Shown: piece after piece, positions 24,317 to 35,915 of the stretch
Layout of the letters: every line of letters starts with the position of its first letter
Position numbering within the stretch: position 1 is the stretch's first letter
Assembly (NCBI GenBank): GCA_029379385.1
Contig: CM055611.1
Coordinates: 25,944,092 to 26,008,091, forward strand
DNA length: 64,000 bases
DNA from: Quillaja saponaria
Taxonomy: Eukaryota > Streptophyta > Magnoliopsida > Fabales > Quillajaceae
Direction: 5' to 3'
The notes under the pieces: generated by a model
Databases searched by the model: none
The model's input: the letters and a program-made list of their open reading frames with translations, nothing else
Told to the model about the DNA's origin: nothing
Translations under genes and position numbers: made by a program

Positions 24317-26540
24317 ATTATACTACAGACACTGACAGAACAAGATGGAAACGAATATCAGTATTCTATTAATCATTTGTAATGAATCTGTCTTAGTAAT
24401 TGCAACTCTTATAAATGAACTATAAAACAAACGAGAAACAAAGAAAGGGAAGAGATATATTTATAGTTTTGTGAAGATAAAGGATAAGAAAATCTTGGTT
24501 GAAGATAAAGGATAAGAAATAAGACAAGATGGAAGAGTTATATTGACAGTCAAGACCTGATGGATGATATTATGAGACCTATCCAGTATGACGTCCCCCT
24601 GAGCATCCTTTTAGCAGATAATAGTATATACTAGTTGGTGAGAGACAGTTAGTGGATGATTCCGAGTTGGAAAATTGCGACGTAGGAGTATAAACGGGGA
24701 GCTGTATATTGGAGAGGATCAAAGGTTTTAGTCAACAATGTGCAACAGATAGCTAAAATTCTTTTTTTTTCTATATCTATGATCAAATGTAGACCATGTA
24801 GGCAATATGGAACTTGTACGTGTTAAACCATTGCAGGATGTAAATTAACCTTGACCATCCCCTTTGTGATTATTTTTTAAAAAAAGGGTAATTTTACCTT
24901 ATGTCATACAGCACCTTATTGGCACTCACATTAATTTCTAGTGTCAAACACTCGTAGTTGTTCCATAACTTCTGTATGTTTTTTATTTTTTATCAGCTCC
25001 TTCCACTCATTTGCTTTTCTTTGGTTTCCTCTGACCAGGTAATCGTTAGGGAAAGACAAAATGGTGCCTCTTGAGACATTGGAACACAAAGAAGTGATAT
25101 GTGTGCAAGTTTGTAGCTACATTTGTACTAGGAATTTCATCTTTGGAACCTGTCTGGCATACATGTGTTGCAATTAGAAGCAATATAGGACGTAAGTTAC
25201 TAAAGAATAAACAAGAGGAACAGAAGTTAAACTGTTCAAAGTCACTTCTGTACATCTCTTCAATTTCTGAATCAAGGAATGTTGTAATAGAAATTTGTCT
25301 GCAAAATTTGTGAAGTGCAATACAGCATACACAACACGAATCCTAATGAGAACTTAGATATTAAATTGTGATGAAAACTTCTGCTGATGTACTCTAATGT
25401 AAGTGGAAATATATCATGAAACTTTGCGCGCCATGGATTACAATTTTTAGAATTTACCAAGGCACTCCAAGAACAATGTGATGTTGTTAAGGAGCCAAAA
25501 AGTTTGAAGCAAAGCACTCGGACTCACTTCTGTCAGTTTCTTGTTGTTTTGTTCCTTCATACACAAGGAAAGAAAATAGATATTTGCTAACGTTGGGAAA
25601 GGCAGGTGAACGATGAGTCTCCAGTGAAGCTCGCCATATAACAGCTTCGCTAGCAAGAATTAGCATCCAGCTATGTTCTGGAACAGAATGGCAGTTTGAA
25701 CTTCAAAAGGGGAAGTTAAATGAGAAGAAAGGACTAGTATAATGACATGATCATGACTCTTTTCTCCAAGACGAAAAGAAAAATATTCAACTCAGCATTA
25801 AAACTTGACTTTAAGGGTTGCCGGGTTTTAGTGGGGTTGATTCTGGGTGTGGGGTTTTTTTGTGTCCCCCTATTTCTGACAGAGGCAAATAGAATTATAA
25901 CTAGAATACTTAAAACATCCTGTACCATCGTAAGGTAACAAGATAGAAAACAGCATTTTCCCTTGTAAAGTATTACAATTAAATACGCCCCAAGGAAGAA
26001 GAACTTCTTTTGCGGAGAAAAATTAAGAGGAACTTGGCTGCAGTAACTCTTTCTTATTCCCTAAAAAAGCAACCTGGATGGTTTTTTTTTTTTTTTTTTT
26101 TGTGTTTTTTTGCAAAATATTAGCAATGCAATGCCTCTAGCATGCATGAAAAAGAAAATCATATGATGACAACGAATCTAATCCTTTTGCGAATAATGCT
26201 TTATGCTATCATGCGGGTGGCTCCCAATTCTGACCTTCAGATTCATTCTGTCATTTCAGTTATCAATACTCAATAAGCTACATTGAGCACAGTTACATGA
26301 ACACAAGCATAAGGATCAAACAGGTATATAATGTAAAATTGTTTTTGGAAATACCTTTCCAAGACCATTCACCTACTCAGCCAAATATGGATACACTTCC
26401 ATGAGCTTTTGCAATGTTCTTGATCTATTCTATACTGAGTACTGTTTCACCCATACCAGCTCCCCTGAGTGGTCGTAGCACATAATGACAGGTCTCAGAT
26501 ACAACTGAATCAACTTTACTAGCATTCTTTATATTTCCCC
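24317..26540. other. intergenic region, no gene seen
   Basis: Convergent 3' flanks of the PAP29-like and PPR genes. Contains a T-run of about 20 nt near 26083-26101. Open frames here are short and show no homology that I recognise. Confidence 0.5.
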
Positions 26541-28946
26541 TCAAGAAGAATCATCTTTATCACACACAAATGATGCCTTTCTATACCTCAATTTATCAAT
26601 CTCCCTCCCCAGAAAATCCAAAGTTGTGTCTGTAACATGGTTCGGGGAGCAACCTGAATCTAGCATCATTTTTAAGAACTTATATGCATCCTTCAGTTGA
26701 CCTGCCTTGCTATGAACTTCAATTAATGTATTAAAAGTCACAACATCAGGATTTATTCCCATAGCTTTCATCTGCTCAAAGAGCATGTTTACCTCATCCA
26801 TACGACCGGCTTTCCCTAGTGCATTTAAGAGGGTGTTATACATAACTATGTCAAGATAACCACCCCGCTTCTGCAGTGTATCAAGAACAGCACTGGCTAT
26901 ATCCGCTTTTCCCATCTTCCCCAAGCCTTGAATTATTACATTGTATGTTGCTATGTCTGCTGCACAAACCTTCTCACTCATTTCATGAAGTATACCCCAA
27001 GCCTCGTTGAAATAGCCCTTTTTGACAAATGAGCTCATCATAGAATTATACGTGTAACTCACAGAATCTACACCCATATCACTAAATATTTCGAACAACT
27101 TGCAAGCCAAATTTAACTTTCCATTGGCCAAAAATATAGACAAGAAAGTATTTACCATATCAATATCAAAAGAATTTGACCCTGTTTCTTGAATTCGTTG
27201 CCCCCTAGATAATGAAAACAGCTGAGTGGAATGGTCGCTGAATTGATTGGCCAATTGATCCATATGTGGGGATGATGACCATTGGTCATTGTCACTGGAT
27301 GAAACCTCTTCATCTTTGATCCCAGCATCATCAACAACATGGCTGGATTCCATCACCGAGTCAGCAGAAGTTACAAAACTCATAATCTCACTAAGATCTC
27401 CTCTGGAAGGGAACATAGGTGAATAATCCTTTCTCTTGCTCCGTGGATTTTTCATAGCAGCCTCCATATCAGCTTTCCACTTGAGAACATTTGGCACCGA
27501 GTCACCATCCCTGACATGCTTCATAAGCCTGTCTGTCCAGTGCCACTTACCATGTTTGTGGAGGCTAATTAACAGAGAGGTAATGGTAACTAGGTCAACA
27601 ACAAAGCCTCTGCCCTCCATTTCTTCAATCAACCGCAGTGCCTCCTCAAGTAGACCCTCTTTGCAAAGCTGCAACGCAACAATACTGTAAGTAATTCCAT
27701 CTACAAATTGACCTTTCTTCTTCAAGTCACAAAATAAAGTGTAAGAGGCCTCAGGCCTTCCATTCCTAAACAATCCATCAATAAGAATGTTATAAGTCCA
27801 ACATGAGGCTCTTACACCATCCTCAATCATTTTCTCAAATAGTTGGCAAGATTCGGTAAGCTTTCTTGCCTTCAAAAGTCCATCTAGTAGAGAATTATAA
27901 ACCACAGTATCTGGCCGAAATCCGTTGTACTGCATTTCAATAAAAATCTTGGATGCATCATCTATTCGATAAGTTTTTGAGCAACCCTGGATAAGGATTC
28001 GGTAAGTAAAGGCATCAGGTTCGTGGCCAGACCCTTTCAGTTCCTCCCATATGATCAGTGCATCTTTGACCTTCCCAACCTTGCAGAGCACATGAATCAT
28101 ACTATTATAAGTGCACAAATCAGGGCCAAAAGACCCAGAACCACTGGACATCTTTTCCTTCATCTCTTTAAAGAGCCTTAATGAAGTACCCAGTTCACCC
28201 CAACATCCAAATGCATAAATACATATATTGTAGCCCCAAGTATCCAACTCAAACCCTTTCTTTTCTCTAAGTTTATCAAAAAGTTGTTTAAATTCCACCC
28301 TCATGTCTGCCCTTCTAAGAGCAACCAACAACTCATTACAGGCAACGGAATTAGGTGCTGAAGCAACAGCAACAGAAAAATTCGCTTCAGCATCCAGAAG
28401 CTTCAGAAAGATGGACAAAGCCAAACCCACTTGATTTTTTCTAACCAGAGCAACAAGAACAGAGTTATAAATCTGGGGGTTCAAGCTAGTCCCTTGGTCT
28501 TCCATATAATCTAAAATTTCGAGAGCGAAATCAAACATACCCGACAGAATACACTCCTCAAGTAGTACCTTAAACGTCTGAGAATCAACAACTACGCCAT
28601 CTTCCTTCATTGAATGGAGCAAATTTGGAACTTCCTGGAGGTATCCAGCACGGCAAACGGTGCGGAAGATGTGAGAGTAGGCTGATGCTGAATGTGTGTA
28701 ATTGGGTCTGAGTGAACGGCACCAATTGAAGAAATCAAGCTTCTTAGAAAGATGAAGTAATGGTTTAGAGAGAACTTGGTGGAGGATAGGCTCAGAAAAA
28801 GTAAAGGAGTGAGGTGGGTCAAGAACGAGGTTGTGGGTACCAGACTCTGATAGTGTCTTGGTGATGGAGGCCACAAAGAGAAGGTCTCCAAGTTTTTTGG
28901 ATATTGTCTTTGGCGCTCTTCCATGGCGCATTGCATTGCGAAGCAA
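26541..28946 (-). CDS. pentatricopeptide repeat (PPR) protein, At4g01570-like
   Basis: Intronless, 801 residues. P-class PPR motifs recur with 35-residue spacing in two blocks, about 88-485 and 590-790 (e.g. TYNSMIHVLCKVGKVKDALI, VYNSLLDGLLKARKLTESC, TYNVIIQGLGKMGKADIAS, MYNTLLNALGKAGRMDEVN, TFNTLIEVHSKAGQLKDAY). They are separated by an acidic, serine-rich linker (about 500-590) with no repeats, a layout I associate with the At4g01570 group. The basic N-terminus suggests organelle import. P-class members bind single-stranded organelle RNA to stabilise, process or splice it; the target cannot be read here. No E/DYW editing domain is present. It is transcribed divergently from RPF1. Confidence 0.92.
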   Translation of the reverse strand: MLRNAMRHGRAPKTISKKLGDLLFVASITKTLSESGTHNLVLDPPHSFTFSEPILHQVLSKPLLHLSKKLDFFNWCRSLRPNYTHSASAYSHIFRTVCRAGYLQEVPNLLHSMKEDGVVVDSQTFKVLLEECILSGMFDFALEILDYMEDQGTSLNPQIYNSVLVALVRKNQVGLALSIFLKLLDAEANFSVAVASAPNSVACNELLVALRRADMRVEFKQLFDKLREKKGFELDTWGYNICIYAFGCWGELGTSLRLFKEMKEKMSSGSGSFGPDLCTYNSMIHVLCKVGKVKDALIIWEELKGSGHEPDAFTYRILIQGCSKTYRIDDASKIFIEMQYNGFRPDTVVYNSLLDGLLKARKLTESCQLFEKMIEDGVRASCWTYNILIDGLFRNGRPEASYTLFCDLKKKGQFVDGITYSIVALQLCKEGLLEEALRLIEEMEGRGFVVDLVTITSLLISLHKHGKWHWTDRLMKHVRDGDSVPNVLKWKADMEAAMKNPRSKRKDYSPMFPSRGDLSEIMSFVTSADSVMESSHVVDDAGIKDEEVSSSDNDQWSSSPHMDQLANQFSDHSTQLFSLSRGQRIQETGSNSFDIDMVNTFLSIFLANGKLNLACKLFEIFSDMGVDSVSYTYNSMMSSFVKKGYFNEAWGILHEMSEKVCAADIATYNVIIQGLGKMGKADIASAVLDTLQKRGGYLDIVMYNTLLNALGKAGRMDEVNMLFEQMKAMGINPDVVTFNTLIEVHSKAGQLKDAYKFLKMMLDSGCSPNHVTDTTLDFLGREIDKLRYRKASFVCDKDDSS

Positions 28947-29363
28947 CAGTGCCCAAAACTCGTAAAAAAATCGAACTTTTTCAGGTTTCGTTCATTTCCT
29001 CCAGTCTCCTTTGCCCCAGGCCTGTACACAAATGCAATCTTCGACTGTGTCTCTGTTACAGAAGAAAACCTGAAAAGTGATTCAAACGGCGAAATCCCTC
29101 ATTGTCGTTTGCAGGGTATGGAAGACGACTATGACCAACGAATGTAAGATAAAACAATAATGAGGTTAAAAAATAATTAAATTAAAAATAAGAAACTTTT
29201 AATAAAAATCATATTTCTGTTCTCCACGTGGCAATAATTTATTGGGTGTTGTAGCGACCAACAATTGGAGAAATTTACGTTATTTCTGGACAAAAACCCT
29301 AACCGGCAAAGTTATTAGTTTCTTCTTCGTCTCCTTCTTTGGTGTTTGCTACAGTGAACAAAA
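28947..29363. promoter_or_regulatory. shared divergent promoter of the PPR gene and RPF1
   Basis: Only 417 bp separate the two start codons. A G-box core CACGTG lies at 29225-29230, and a telo-box AAACCCTAA at 29294-29302, 62 bp before the RPF1 ATG. Telo-boxes are typical of plant ribosome-biogenesis and translation genes, consistent with RPF1. Use as a bidirectional promoter is inferred from spacing. Confidence 0.6.
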
Positions 29364-32300
29364 ATGGGGGAAAAGAGAAAAAAGAGCGAAAGTGAAGCGG
29401 ATGAATTACCAGTTTCAGAGAATAATAATGGTGATAATTCTAGTAATAAGAAGAAAAAGAAGATGGAAGTACTTCCATCAATGATAAAGAACAAGGAGAA
29501 GAGGTCGGCGGTACACGCTAAGCTCAAGCGAGAAAAGAAGTTAGAGAAGCGTAAGAAGGCCAAGGTTCGGGAAGTAGCTGAGAAGAGAGCTCTGGAGCTC
29601 GGTGAGGAGGTTCCTGTTTCTCACTCCTATTTCCTCTGTGATTTTTTATTGATTTAATGCTTTTTTTTTATTTGGGGGTGTTTGATTTTACTGAAAAAAT
29701 AAAAATAGTTAGCTGCTGCAGTTTGAATTGACTTACATTGAAGTGGGTTTTGATTGTTTGCTCTTAATGACATTTGGGCAGCCTCCAGCAAAGAAGATCC
29801 CTCGTACTATTGAGAATACCAGGGAATTGGATGAGACTGTTTGCATGCCGGATGATGAAGAGGTAATTGACACTCACTTCCAGTCACTCCCTTTCTCCTC
29901 ATTGGTTGATAACTAAGCTTTCGTTTACTTGTCTTCCGATTTTATCTGAAATTTCAATTCTTAAAGCTCTTTTATTTAAGCTGTTAGCATAATAATTGTA
30001 TGTTAAACTAGCTTTTGATGTGCATAGACTGAGTAAGTAAAGTTCTATGTCAAAATTGCAATTTGCTTTAGCTTTTGATGTGCATAGACTGAGTAAGTAA
30101 AGGTCTATGTCAAAATTGCAGTTTGATCACTGCCTCGATTTTTTTATAGCATATAATGATTTGGAGGATTGCAAGAGTGATGAATGAATCTTATTTTGGA
30201 AGCTGGAATGCTTTCTGAGAGATAGAGGGATTGTTTCCTTCTTAATGAAAATAATTTTTAAGCTAGCAACAGGCCATTGAGGCAGAAAGTTTGCAAAAGA
30301 AAGGGGATAAAAGAATTACATTCCACCTGATGGTGATAAATTTCTGCCTAGCACAAGGGTTGGAGGAATTGTGAAGTTTTGGTATTCGTAAGTGCAGAAG
30401 GAAACTTTGTTTGGGTGAAATTCCATATTAATGGTGACATATTCTTTGGATGAGCTAAATGCTAGGACTTTCATGGGTCATTTTTGACATAGCTGTCATT
30501 TTGGGACAGAAAAGTTGTTACTTTCTTCAAGCTCTATTTTGGAGAGTTGTATTACTTATTCTTTTAATAATAAAAAGAAACATGTTAAATCATCTCTAAT
30601 AATGTGTTAACAGTATTGATTGTGATTCTTTATAATTTATTTACTTCTAATGGCTTAAAGATTGGCATGTAACAATTGATCGAAGTCATTAATTATTGGT
30701 CAAAAAGTTCTATCATAGAGTTTGAAAATATAAAAAATGCATTGAATTTCATGGATATCTAAAAATCTGATAAGTTTTAGCGTCTTTACAACATTGATCC
30801 TTTGACTCTACAGAGTCGCTTGCGTAGATCTATTATTTGTTGGTATTAGTTGAGATTAGGCTCTACTACTTTGTTTGACAGATCAATTGTATTTTTTGCA
30901 GCTATTTGCCGGAAATGATGCCGATGAATTCAGCTCAATTTTGAAACATGATGTTATCCCAAAGATATTAATCACCACTTGCCGTTTCAATTCAACAGTA
31001 TGTTTTTTCCCTTTTCCAGTTATAATCTCAATTGCAAAGCTGAACTTGATTAATTTTCAAGAAATTTTCTAATATGTTCTGGTTGTCTGAATAGCAATAT
31101 GATTTGATCTGCAGAGAGGACCTGCCTTTGTATCAGAATTGCTCTCAGTAATCCCAAATGCACATTATTACAAGAGAGGAACCTATGACTTGAAAAAGGT
31201 GCTGGGCGTTGTCTATCCCATAAGTAAAAAAACAGAGCAGAAATTTCTCATATTATCTATTTTGTTGCAGATTGTAGAATATGCAAAAAAGAAGGACTTT
31301 ACTTCTGTTATAGTTGTTCACACTAATCGTCGGGAACCAGGTTGGTGGTGTTTCTTGCTACAGACCTGGAGGATCTCTGATGTCAATAATTCTATCAGCA
31401 TCCCATCTATGCCTTTTCCCTTTAGATTATGAGGTTTATTGTCTTTATTCTAACTCTTGATTCCTATTACATTGTAGATGCTCTTCTAATTATTGGTGTC
31501 CCTGATGGACCTACTGCTCATTTCAAACTCTCAAAGCTTGTATTACAAAAGGATATTAAGGTTGACATATGTTTCTTTATATATCCCTTTTGATTTTACT
31601 TCCTATATTTAAGTACTTTATGCAACATGCATGCTATATGTATTACAAATGGAAAGTGGTAAAAGGAACAAAAATAATTGATACAGTTGCCTGAGAGTTG
31701 TCTATCGTCATTTGTTAGTGACCTATGCATTTATTTTTGACTTCAATGCTATTGTTGGATGAGTGCTACACTACTTAATTGTTTTTATTGTTGTTACTGT
31801 TATTAGTTGATGGACATCAACACTAGATTGACACAAAGAAATCCTAAATTTTAATGAAATATAGTCCCTGTCTGGTTTGGCTTTTAAAAAAAGTTTTTGG
31901 GTTTAAGTTTCTCTACAAAGCTATTTGGTAATAAAGATTTTATTTCTTAAGCTTCACGGAAAAGCATTTTTGGGCTAAAAGCTGAAGTTAGGAAAAAAAA
32001 AAAAAAATTAAATAGAAAACAAGGGAAGCTCAAATAAATTTTAATAAAAATTTTATTTATATTTGCTAATATTTGTCAAATGTTCTTTTTAGTAATTTTA
32101 ATACTCTATTTTTAAAAAATAAAAAAATTAAATAATTTTTTTATATCTCACAGCGCTTTTCGTTAACTTATCCAAATACTTTTTCACCTTTCTATACAGC
32201 ACTTTATAAATAGCTTTACTTAAAGGTATTTTTATACACGATGCTTTTACACACAATTTAATCAAACAAACTCAAAAAGAGAAAGTATGAGCTTATTATT

Positions 32301-34078
32301 GTTTCAATCTTGTATGTTCAAAGCATTAATGGTTCATATTCCTACTAATTATGGAAGAGGATCATCTCTCTGTATGTGTATTTGGGTATTAATTACCTTT
32401 CTTTATGCTTTATGCAGAATCATGGAAATCCAACCAGTCATGAGCCGGAGCTTGTGTTGACTAACTTTACGACGCGACTGGGACATCGTGTTGGAAGGTT
32501 GTCTTTTCACTCATTCTATGTTATAGAATATATGTTTAATTTACTTATAGTATACCATTGAACAATTTGTTAGATTCAACTGCTAGGACCATTGAAATGA
32601 ATCCATGCTAGTTTTATTATTTTGTGACAATTTCTGATCTCCAATTTATATATTTTTTAATCAGTTGGTGTCTCTGTAATGGTAGTGTGTAAGATCATGA
32701 AGCTTTCGCTCCCTCATGGATTTCCTTTTTTAATGGGTTTCTTTTAGATTAATACAATCACTTTTCCCTCAAGATCCTAATTTTAAAGGTCGACGGGTTG
32801 TCACTTTCCACAATCAGCGAGACTTTATTTTCTTCCGCCATCATCGGTATGTCTCCATAGAATTTTAGATGCTACTAAAATGAAAATATGTTTACGACTT
32901 CTGGTTTTCTGACATTACAACATGTTAATATTGTCCTTTAGATACATTTTCGAAACCAAAGAAAATAAACAGGCTGACTCTAAAGGTAAAACAATCAACG
33001 ATGATAAGGGTGAGAAAGTTCCTCAACAGAAAATGGTTGCTCGTCTTCAGGTTAGTGTTGACTACTTTATTTGTTACTTGCAATTTTATTATTGTATTCT
33101 TATGATGCACTCATCGAAGAGAAAATGAGGAGATACGTAAGAAGGTTGAGGTAGCAGTTAGCACCCATCGAAGAGAAATTGAGGAAGAACCGCTTACGTT
33201 GGTTTAGACAATCCAATGTAAGCCAATAGACACCATAGTTAGGGAATGTGATTTTGTGCAAGTGGTAGGTGTTAGACAGGATAGAGAGATATCAAAAATT
33301 ATATAGGACAATTATTGAGAACTATATGATTGTTTTAAACATTATTGAAAATGATGGCTTGGATCAACGCGAATGGTGGAAAAAGATTTATATAGTTGAC
33401 TCTAACTAATTTGCAATTTAATGTTTAGATGAGTTGATTTGAGTTGAGTATTCTTAGGATGCATTCACCAGCACTTCATAACTAAATTGGGCAACTTGTA
33501 TTGTTCAAATGGCTTGTACATGCAAAAATGCAGATTAGTAAGACATATATAATTATGTGTTGAAGAAGATTTAAATGTTTAAAACAGAAAAAAAATGTCA
33601 CCTTTTTCAGTTTGTTATTGCCCCCATCCTGATATGATTTCCTTGGATTATAGTGAAACACTGTTTTGGGTGTTAATTGTTTGACAGTTAATCTATTTGT
33701 AGGATGTCATATGTGCTGTTTTGTTCAGATTAAGAAGTGTATGTGATCTTTCAAGTCCTTTACATATTTTTCTATATTAATATGCAGGAATGTGGCCCTC
33801 GATTCACTCTGAAGTTGTTAAGCATGCAGCATGGGACATTTGACACTAAGGGTGGAGAATATGAGTGGGTTCACAAGGTATCTCACTTATTAACAAACTT
33901 GATCTGCTATGTTAATGTTGCATCATTTGCTTTTCGTGTTAATCTTGTTTCATTTTATGATACAAAGCAGACTCTTTCTTGTTTTCTCAAACTTATTATT
34001 TGCCTTCCTTTTTAACCCTATATTTCATCTGTATGTTAGCCGGAGATGGACACGAGCCGAAGGCGGTTTTTCTTGTAA
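29364..34078 (+). CDS. RPF1: ribosome production factor 1, Brix-domain protein
   Basis: Eleven exons: 29364-29609, 29782-29862, 30902-30997, 31115-31198, 31271-31340, 31478-31560, 32418-32497, 32748-32846, 32942-33050, 33788-33877 and 34040-34078. Every border is GT-AG and all phases agree, giving 358 residues. A Lys-rich coiled N-terminus ([20 protein letters not shown]) is followed by the Brix/IMP4 domain ([28 protein letters not shown]-like [23 protein letters not shown]) and the conserved C-terminal end [15 protein letters not shown]1 acts in the nucleolus in pre-rRNA processing and assembly of the large ribosomal subunit. Intron 2 holds a 60-bp tandem duplication, intron 6 a MITE-like insertion and intron 9 an RTE LINE fragment; another LINE end lies just beyond the stop codon. 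Confidence 0.95.
30010..30125. repeat. 60-bp tandem duplication in RPF1 intron 2
   Basis: Two copies with exact 60-bp period share TAGCTTTTGATGTGCATAGA and CTATGTCAAAATTGCA, with about one substitution in the shared stretch. Intronic, so no effect on the protein. Confidence 0.9.
31862..32275. mobile_element. MITE-like insertion in RPF1 intron 6
   Basis: The left end resembles the GTTTGGCTTTTAAAAAAAG class of non-autonomous plant DNA transposons and the right end carries the corresponding AAGCATCG-like inverted remnants followed by AATCAAAC. The ends are eroded and no clear duplication is visible; extent is approximate. Confidence 0.35.
33114..33449 (+). mobile_element. 5'-truncated RTE-type LINE in RPF1 intron 9
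   Basis: Flanked by 18-bp target-site duplications differing at two positions: ATTCTTATGATGCACTCA (33096-33113) and ATTCTTAGGATGCATTCA (33450-33467). The insert retains degenerate coding for the C-terminal end of an RTE-clade reverse transcriptase ([11 protein letters not shown] about 33166, and a later [12 protein letters not shown] segment) and ends in TTGAGTTGAGT, a short simple tail typical of RTE elements. It is in the same orientation as the gene. Confidence 0.8.
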
Positions 34079-34103
34079 CTTGCTCTGCAATATAGCTTTT
34101 GGA

Positions 34104-34222
34104 GTAAACATTACTGAAAACGATGCCTTAGATCGATGCGAATGCCAGAAAAAGATTTATAAAGCCGACTCCAATTAATTTGAGATTTAAAGCTTGGTTG
34201 AGTTGAGTCGAGTTGAGTTTAA
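34104..34222 (+). mobile_element. RTE-type LINE 3' end next to the RPF1 stop codon
   Basis: Shares the 3' part of the intron 9 copy (TAAACATTA.TGAAAA.GATG, then a degenerate ALDRCECQKKIYKADSN reading) and ends in repeated TTGAG units. It begins about 25 bp after the RPF1 stop, so it probably supplies part of the 3' untranslated region. Confidence 0.7.
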
Positions 34223-35009
34223 GTTTATTTCGCATGGAGCGGGTGCATTCTGTTGACATTAATTTGATTTTACTGATATTGGTAGTAGTGACTACTAATT
34301 ATCACTGAAAGCCTGTCTGTAATATGAGTTCTTCCTTGTTCAGTGAAAGGATTATTAGAATGAATCCCTAGGTCCCCTCCAGATGGAGTAGTGAAACCTG
34401 CTTTATTCCTCCATTTCTCCCTCCCCTGCTAATCCTGGATTCTATATAGGTTTTCCATGTGGTACTGAAAAAGTAACATGTAGTTTGCTGATGCCTGTAT
34501 TCTGTTTTGGGATGATGGGGCACACGCAAAACTCCTACATGTATATATTATTTATTATAGAAAAAACTTGTCGGTATGAACGCAAGTGGCTTTGGGTAGT
34601 GAGTGACAAATCACGCAAAAGTACATAGACAGGTACAGACGCGGGTTGCTTTCCGTGTTCCTCAGGCAAAATCAAAACAGCAAGAGATATGATTGGTTGG
34701 TTGGTCCATTTTCCATTTTTTTTTTGTAAGGATGATGGATGACGTGGGGATAGGGATGAAAATGAAATGAGCTAGTTCACTCATTCAATGCTTGAACGTG
34801 CCTAGGTTGGTGTGTTTTTTTTTTTTTTTAGAAGAGTATAAAGTTGTCAAGTAAAATTTGCATATATTGTATTTATATATAAATTTATAATAAATATTTT
34901 TATATATAAAAAATAATATAAGAAATAATTTAATTTGATAATAAATTATTTAATTAATTCTCTAACAATTCTTTTAAGACATGAAGAAAAATAAGATACA
35001 TTTGGAAGG

Positions 35010-35040
<31 letters not shown>

Positions 35041-35915
35041 TTATGTAATTGAAAAAATTATTTTTATTGACATGTTAGTCAAGAATGTATTGACTATGAT
35101 GTATGGGATAAATTTTTAATTAAAATTTTTACCCTTTATTTTTGGTGTTATGTTAAATCTTAGTGACAGATTTGTGGGAAATTTCGTTCTCAAGACCGAC
35201 AAGTCTTTTTCTATCTCTGAATATAAAAAATAAAATAAAAAACAGTTTATTTAGGAATGTGACTTCTCTTAATTTCTTGATTATAAAAAAATTATTTTTT
35301 AGTGGGTATCAAAATAATGTTTAATTTTTCGGAAAATAGAAAATAAATTTGTAGAGTCGTACCAAAAATAAATTCACCTTACTTCACGCAGTGACCAATT
35401 AATAAATAAAATGGAAATGATAAGAATCTGATCACATACAGATACAACCCAGAACCATAAGGACCATTATCCTTGTGAGGGTCCCCCATCCCATTGTTGT
35501 TTTTCTAGAGTGAACAAAAGCCGCGAATCCAGAAAGCTATAAACTTTTCCGCACCTTGTTTCTATCTCTACCACCGAAAGCTAAGAAAATAAAGACATAG
35601 AATGTGAGAGAGAAAGGCAGCATAGTTGTGATTTAAACGCATTTAACTCATAAAATCTTGAGGACCCATTTCAACTTCCAATCATAACTTTTAAGGGAAG
35701 CCCATAGTTTGAAAGACATTCATTATCATTCTTATTCGCCTGCAAATCATCAACAATAACAGTGGCAAGGTTCTTCAAAAAATGGTAATAGATTCTTCCT
35801 CCTCTTTCTATGTTTTGTTCAAGTTTGGGTTTTTGTTTTTCTTCGATTTGATTACGAATTTTGAATAAAAGTAAGGGGTCTTCATCTGGGTATTTAACGA
35901 GAGAAAGTAAAACAA
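34223..35915. other. intergenic region and 5' leader of the EF-hand nuclease gene
   Basis: AT-rich, with a (TA)n microsatellite near 35020-35042. The last few hundred bases probably hold the promoter and leader of the next gene. No other gene seen. Confidence 0.5.
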
